Shown: one piece after another, positions 57,101 to 60,364 of the stretch | How positions within the stretch are numbered: position 1 is the stretch's first letter | Layout of the letters: each line of letters starts with the position of its first letter | Notes under the pieces: model-generated | What the model was told of the DNA's origin: nothing | Database searches by the model: none | The model's input: only the letters and a program-made list of their open reading frames with translations | NCBI RefSeq assembly: GCF_900218015.1 | Contig: NZ_UFQQ01000029.1 | Coordinates: 1 to 60,364, forward strand | Length of the DNA: 60,364 bases | Source of the DNA: Rhodopseudomonas pentothenatexigens | Lineage (GTDB): Bacteria > Pseudomonadota > Alphaproteobacteria > Rhizobiales > Xanthobacteraceae | Direction of reading: 5' to 3' | Translations under genes and position numbers: made by a program

Positions 57101-57838
57101 ATGATTCTCTTCCCCGCGATCGATCTCAAGAACGGCCAGTGCGTGCGGCTCGAACAGGGCGACATGGCGCGCGCCACGGTGTTCAACCTCGACCCCGCCG
57201 CGCAGGCGCAGAGCTTTGCGGCCCAGGGCTTTCAGTACCTGCACGTCGTCGACCTCGACGGCGCGTTCGCCGGCAAGCCGATGAACGCCCACGCGGTCGA
57301 GGCGATGCTGAAGGTGGTCAAGATGCCGGTGCAGCTCGGCGGCGGCATCCGCGACCTGAAGACAATCGAAGCCTGGCTGTCCAAGGGCATCGCCCGGGTC
57401 ATCATCGGCACCGCCGCGGTGCGCGACCCGGCGCTGGTGAAGGAAGCCGCCAAGGCCTTTCCGGGCCGCGTTGCGGTCGGTCTCGATGCCCGGGACGGCA
57501 AGGTCGCGGTCGAAGGCTGGGCCGAGAGCTCGCAAGTCACCGCGCTCGACATCGCGCAGCGGTTCGAAGATGCCGGCGTCGCCGCGATCATCTTCACCGA
57601 CATCGCCCGCGACGGCCTGCTCAAAGGCATCAACTGGGACGCCACCATTTCGCTGGCCGAGGCGATTTCGATCCCGGTGATCGCCTCCGGCGGTCTTGCC
57701 TCGATCGAAGACGTCAAGACGCTGCTCAGCCCGCGCGCCAACAAGCTCGAAGGCGCAATCGCCGGGCGGGCGCTGTACGACGGCCGGCTCGATCCGGCGG
57801 AAGCGCTGGCGCTGATCGGCGCCGCCAAGGCCGCGTAA
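57101..57838 (+). CDS. hisA: ProFAR isomerase HisA
   Basis: 245-residue TIM-barrel isomerase of histidine synthesis. The acid-base aspartates lie in FPAIDLKNG (D8) and FTDIARDG; phosphate-binding motifs are [17 protein letters not shown] and [11 protein letters not shown]. The ATG at 57101 gives the canonical N-terminus [15 protein letters not shown] stands about 12 bases before it, at the foot of the inverted repeat. Confidence 0.96.
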   Translation: MILFPAIDLKNGQCVRLEQGDMARATVFNLDPAAQAQSFAAQGFQYLHVVDLDGAFAGKPMNAHAVEAMLKVVKMPVQLGGGIRDLKTIEAWLSKGIARVIIGTAAVRDPALVKEAAKAFPGRVAVGLDARDGKVAVEGWAESSQVTALDIAQRFEDAGVAAIIFTDIARDGLLKGINWDATISLAEAISIPVIASGGLASIEDVKTLLSPRANKLEGAIAGRALYDGRLDPAEALALIGAAKAA

Positions 57839-57848
57839 GGACGCCGCG

Positions 57849-58616
57849 ATGTTCAAGGTCCGCGTCATTCCCTGCCTCGACGTCAAGGACGGCCGCGTCG
57901 TCAAGGGCGTCAACTTCGTCGACCTGCGCGACGCCGGTGACCCGGTCGAGGCCGCGATCGCCTATGACGCCGCCGGCGCCGACGAACTCTGTTTCCTCGA
58001 CATCACCGCCACCCATGAGAACCGCGGCATCATGCTCGACGTGGTGCGGCGGACGGCCGAGGCCTGCTTCATGCCGGTGACGGTCGGCGGCGGGGTGCGC
58101 ACCGTCGACGACATCAAGACCCTGCTTCGCAGCGGTGCCGACAAGGTCTCGATCAATTCCGCCGCGGTGGCGCGGCGCGAATTCGTCAAGGAAGCGGCCG
58201 AGAAGTTCGGCGATCAGTGCATCGTGGTGGCGATCGACGCCAAGCGGGTGCCGGGCCGTGACCGCTGGGAGATCTTCACCCATGGCGGCCGCAAGGGCAC
58301 CGGGATCGACGCGATCGAATTCGCCCAGGAAGTGGTGTCGCTCGGCGCCGGCGAGATCCTGCTGACCTCGATGGACCGCGACGGCACCAGGGTGGGCTTC
58401 GACATTCCGCTGACCCGGGCGATCGCCGACAGCGTCGGCGTTCCGGTGATCGCTTCCGGCGGCGTCGGCAATCTCGATCACTTGGTCGACGGCATCCGCG
58501 AGGGCCACGCCACCGCGGTGCTGGCGGCTTCGATCTTCCATTTCGGCGAGTACACCATTCGTCAGGCCAAGGATCATATGGTCCGGGCCGGGCTGCCGAT
58601 GCGGCTCGATCCCTAG
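57849..58616 (+). CDS. hisF: Imidazole glycerol phosphate synthase, cyclase subunit
   Basis: 255-residue TIM barrel that partners HisH. Catalytic D11 is in IPCLDVKDG and the second Asp in [30 protein letters not shown] and [12 protein letters not shown] are phosphate or substrate loops. Length is standard. It starts ten bases after hisA. Confidence 0.97.
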   Translation: MFKVRVIPCLDVKDGRVVKGVNFVDLRDAGDPVEAAIAYDAAGADELCFLDITATHENRGIMLDVVRRTAEACFMPVTVGGGVRTVDDIKTLLRSGADKVSINSAAVARREFVKEAAEKFGDQCIVVAIDAKRVPGRDRWEIFTHGGRKGTGIDAIEFAQEVVSLGAGEILLTSMDRDGTRVGFDIPLTRAIADSVGVPVIASGGVGNLDHLVDGIREGHATAVLAASIFHFGEYTIRQAKDHMVRAGLPMRLDP

Positions 58617-58669
58617 CGTCACGCGGCGAGGGGCGGTACTCTCGCACCAAGAACCGGCAGAGTCAGCGT

Positions 58670-58993
58670 ATGGCCCGTTTCACCCTCCACGATCTCGCCG
58701 CGACGGTCGATGCCCGTGCGGCCTCCGGCGGCGACAGCTCCTACACCAAAAAGCTGCTCGACAAGGGCGCCGAGCACTGCGCCAAGAAATTCGGCGAAGA
58801 GGCGGTCGAACTGGTGATCGCAGCGGTCGAAAACGATCGCTCGCATTTGATCTCCGAGGCCGCCGACGTGCTGTTCCACATGCTGGTGCTGCTGAAATCG
58901 CGCGGCGTGAATCTCGAGGAGGTCGAGGCGGCGCTGGCGCAGCGCACCTCGATGTCGGGCCTGGAGGAAAAGGCGTCGCGCAAGCGCGACTGA
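58670..58993 (+). CDS. hisE: Phosphoribosyl-ATP pyrophosphatase
   Basis: 107-residue MazG-like enzyme for step 2 of histidine synthesis, monofunctional (no HisI fusion). Metal-binding acidic motifs KKFGEEAVELVIAA and SEAADVLFHMLVLL are intact. It follows hisF by 53 bases. hisG, hisD, hisC and hisI are not in the window. Confidence 0.95.
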   Translation: MARFTLHDLAATVDARAASGGDSSYTKKLLDKGAEHCAKKFGEEAVELVIAAVENDRSHLISEAADVLFHMLVLLKSRGVNLEEVEAALAQRTSMSGLEEKASRKRD

Positions 58994-59065
58994 CGGCGTC
59001 GGCCGCGCCCGGCGGCCGCAACAACAATAATCCCGCCATCAAAACCAAGGCGAAGGGACCGCGAG

Positions 59066-60022
59066 ATGGACGCAAGGTCGGATCTGCATCACTACAACCC
59101 CTACCGGGTGTTTTCGCGGTCGGAATGGGCGAGCATGCGTGAAGACACGCCGATGACGCTCGATGCCGCCGAGGTCGCGGCGCTGCGCTCGATGCACGAC
59201 CGGCTCGATCTCACCGAAGTCGAAGAAATCTATCTGCCGATGTCGCGCCTGCTGTCGATCCACGTCGCCGCGATGCAGCAGCTGTACTACGCGCAGCGCC
59301 GCTTCCTCGGCGTGGTCGAGCGCAAGATGCCGTTCATCATCGGCGTCGCCGGCTCGGTGGCGGTCGGCAAGTCGACCACCGCGCGCGTGCTGCAGGCGCT
59401 GCTGGCGCGCTGGTCGCCGCGCCCGACCGTCGATCTCGTCACCACCGACGGCTTTCTGCACCCCAACGCCTATCTCGAGCGCGCCGGGCTGATGCAGAAG
59501 AAGGGCTTTCCGGAGAGCTACGACCTGCCGGCGCTGCTCGGCTTCCTGTCCGACATCAAGTCGGGCCGCCGCAAGGTCAAGGCGCCGATCTACTCGCATC
59601 TCACCTACGACATCGTGCCGAACAAGTTCACGGTGATCGACCGTCCCGACATCCTGATCGTCGAGGGCGTCAACGTGCTGCAGACCGGCCGCCTGCCGCG
59701 CGACGGTCAGGCGGTGCCGGTGGTGTCCGACTTCTTCGATTTCTCGGTGTATCTCGACGCCGACGAGCCGGTGCTGCGCGACTGGTACGTCCGGCGCTTC
59801 CTGGCGCTGCGCGACACCGCGTTCCACGATCCGCGGTCGTACTTCCATCGCTACGCGGTGCTGTCCGACGAAGAGGCGACCGCCACCGCGATCGCGATCT
59901 GGGAGCGCACCAACCTCGCCAACCTCGAGGACAACATCCTGCCGACCCGCCCGCGCGCGACCCTGATCCTGAAGAAGGGCGCCGATCACGTGGTGGAGTC
60001 GGTGGCGCTGCGAAGGTTGTAG
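59066..60022 (+). CDS. coaA: Type I pantothenate kinase
   Basis: 318-residue kinase that phosphorylates pantothenate, the first step of coenzyme A synthesis. Walker A lies in [37 protein letters not shown] and IVEGVNVLQ are diagnostic of CoaA. Length equals the E. coli enzyme. It follows hisE by 72 bases, a conserved neighbourhood in this group. The gene is followed only by repeats up to the window edge. Confidence 0.96.
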   Translation: MDARSDLHHYNPYRVFSRSEWASMREDTPMTLDAAEVAALRSMHDRLDLTEVEEIYLPMSRLLSIHVAAMQQLYYAQRRFLGVVERKMPFIIGVAGSVAVGKSTTARVLQALLARWSPRPTVDLVTTDGFLHPNAYLERAGLMQKKGFPESYDLPALLGFLSDIKSGRRKVKAPIYSHLTYDIVPNKFTVIDRPDILIVEGVNVLQTGRLPRDGQAVPVVSDFFDFSVYLDADEPVLRDWYVRRFLALRDTAFHDPRSYFHRYAVLSDEEATATAIAIWERTNLANLEDNILPTRPRATLILKKGADHVVESVALRRL

Positions 60023-60073
60023 TCGGCAGACACGCCCTCGGTGTCGCTGGTCAGCGCATCATTATAAATGACA

Positions 60074-60110
60074 CGTCATCGCCCGGCTTGACCGGGCGAT
60101 CCAGTATCCC
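60074..60110. repeat. REP-like half element
   Basis: CGTCATCGCCCGGCTTGACC followed by GGGCGATCCAGTATCCC forms one hairpin of the GTCAT...CCAGTAT family seen at 29527-29627 and 52410-52755. As at 52410, a TAGAGC element starts shortly after it, so the two repeat types again stand together. Confidence 0.7.
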
Positions 60111-60125
60111 AGGTACGATCGTTGT

Positions 60126-60280
60126 TAGAGCAGTTCTGTTTTTCATCGAATCACAGCTGATCCGCACCGTCTGCCACGCGCACAACCTCATGGTGAGGAG
60201 GCGCGTAGCGCCGTCTCGAACCATGTGACGCAGGCAATGCGTTGTTCCATCCTTCGAGACGCCCGGCTTCGCCGGGCTCC
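60126..60280. repeat. MITE-like element, copy 3, truncated
   Basis: Starts TAGAGCAGTTCTG and follows copy 2 base for base without indels for 155 positions, to the GCCCGGCTTCGCCGGGC hairpin and CTCC, then diverges (TTGTATTAGC). The right-hand 65 bases with the second terminal repeat are missing, indicating deletion or replacement. Confidence 0.8.
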
Positions 60281-60309
60281 TTGTATTAGCGCGATCTGCT
60301 ATCCTTCAT

Positions 60310-60358
60310 CATTCCCTTCGGGGAATGCCCCGTCCCGGACGGCCATCCGGGACGGGGC
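60310..60358. terminator. Two adjacent hairpins at the right edge
   Basis: CATTCCC-TTCG-GGGAATG is followed at once by GCCCCGTCCCGG and CCGGGACGGGGC around an eight-base loop. Together they look like a terminator-type structure serving coaA or a gene beyond the edge; no T-run is visible before the sequence ends. Otherwise the 342 bases after coaA hold only repeats. Confidence 0.5.
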
Positions 60359-60364
60359 GCCGGT

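Overview
The window is a single stretch of GC-rich alphaproteobacterial chromosome. Codon use, gene families and gene order (rsmG-mnmG-mnmE-rho beside parAB, three parS sites, ppsR-type regulator/maf/coaE/dnaQ/secB, tandem glnK-amtB, timA-mltA-smr, hslUV-hisBHAFE-coaA) point to the Rhodopseudomonas palustris / Bradyrhizobium group of the Rhizobiales. The assignment is inferred from content; no search was run. Most of the window is conserved core genome. The accessory part lies mainly in the first 12 kb and in the repeats.

Layout. 1-2.2 kb: a cut-off gene and an OafA-type acyltransferase. 2.2-8.9 kb: a TetR-family regulator divergent from an OsmC / acyl-CoA-dehydrogenase-like / tandem rhodanese / nitrate-sulfonate-type ABC transporter cluster, with TetR-like operators in front of both arms and a one-base deletion in the ABC ATPase gene. 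9-11.8 kb: an MBOAT plus AlgJ-like O-acetylation pair and tRNA-Gly(GCC). 12-17 kb: housekeeping genes (thioredoxin-TPR, Lon-N domain, Trm112-like, DinB, UbiH-like, TesB). 17-21 kb: two consecutive glnK-amtB pairs, the second behind a sigma-54-like promoter and followed by a strong terminator. 21-22 kb: a VapBC toxin-antitoxin pair. 22-32 kb: aminotransferase, FtsK, LolA, XthA, a cNMP-binding protein, a CenR-like response regulator, an L,D-transpeptidase, YggS and a diguanylate cyclase.

32-45 kb: leuS-lptE-holA on the plus strand, then parB, parA, rsmG, mnmG, mnmE, rho and hemJ on the minus strand. Three parS sites flank mnmG. The 452-bp gene-free gap between hemJ and the PPDK-regulator gene is the best candidate for the chromosome origin, by synteny, its AT-rich patch and weak DnaA-like boxes. 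45-52 kb: maf, coaE, dnaQ, secB, a Tim44-like protein, mltA and smr. 53-60 kb: hslUV and the his genes B, H, A, F, E, then coaA.

Intergenic spaces carry several families of dispersed palindromes. One is a 220-bp element with TAGAGC termini and TA ends, resembling a miniature transposon. It occurs three times; one copy lies between the two halves of a REP-like pair and another supplies the stop codon of holA.
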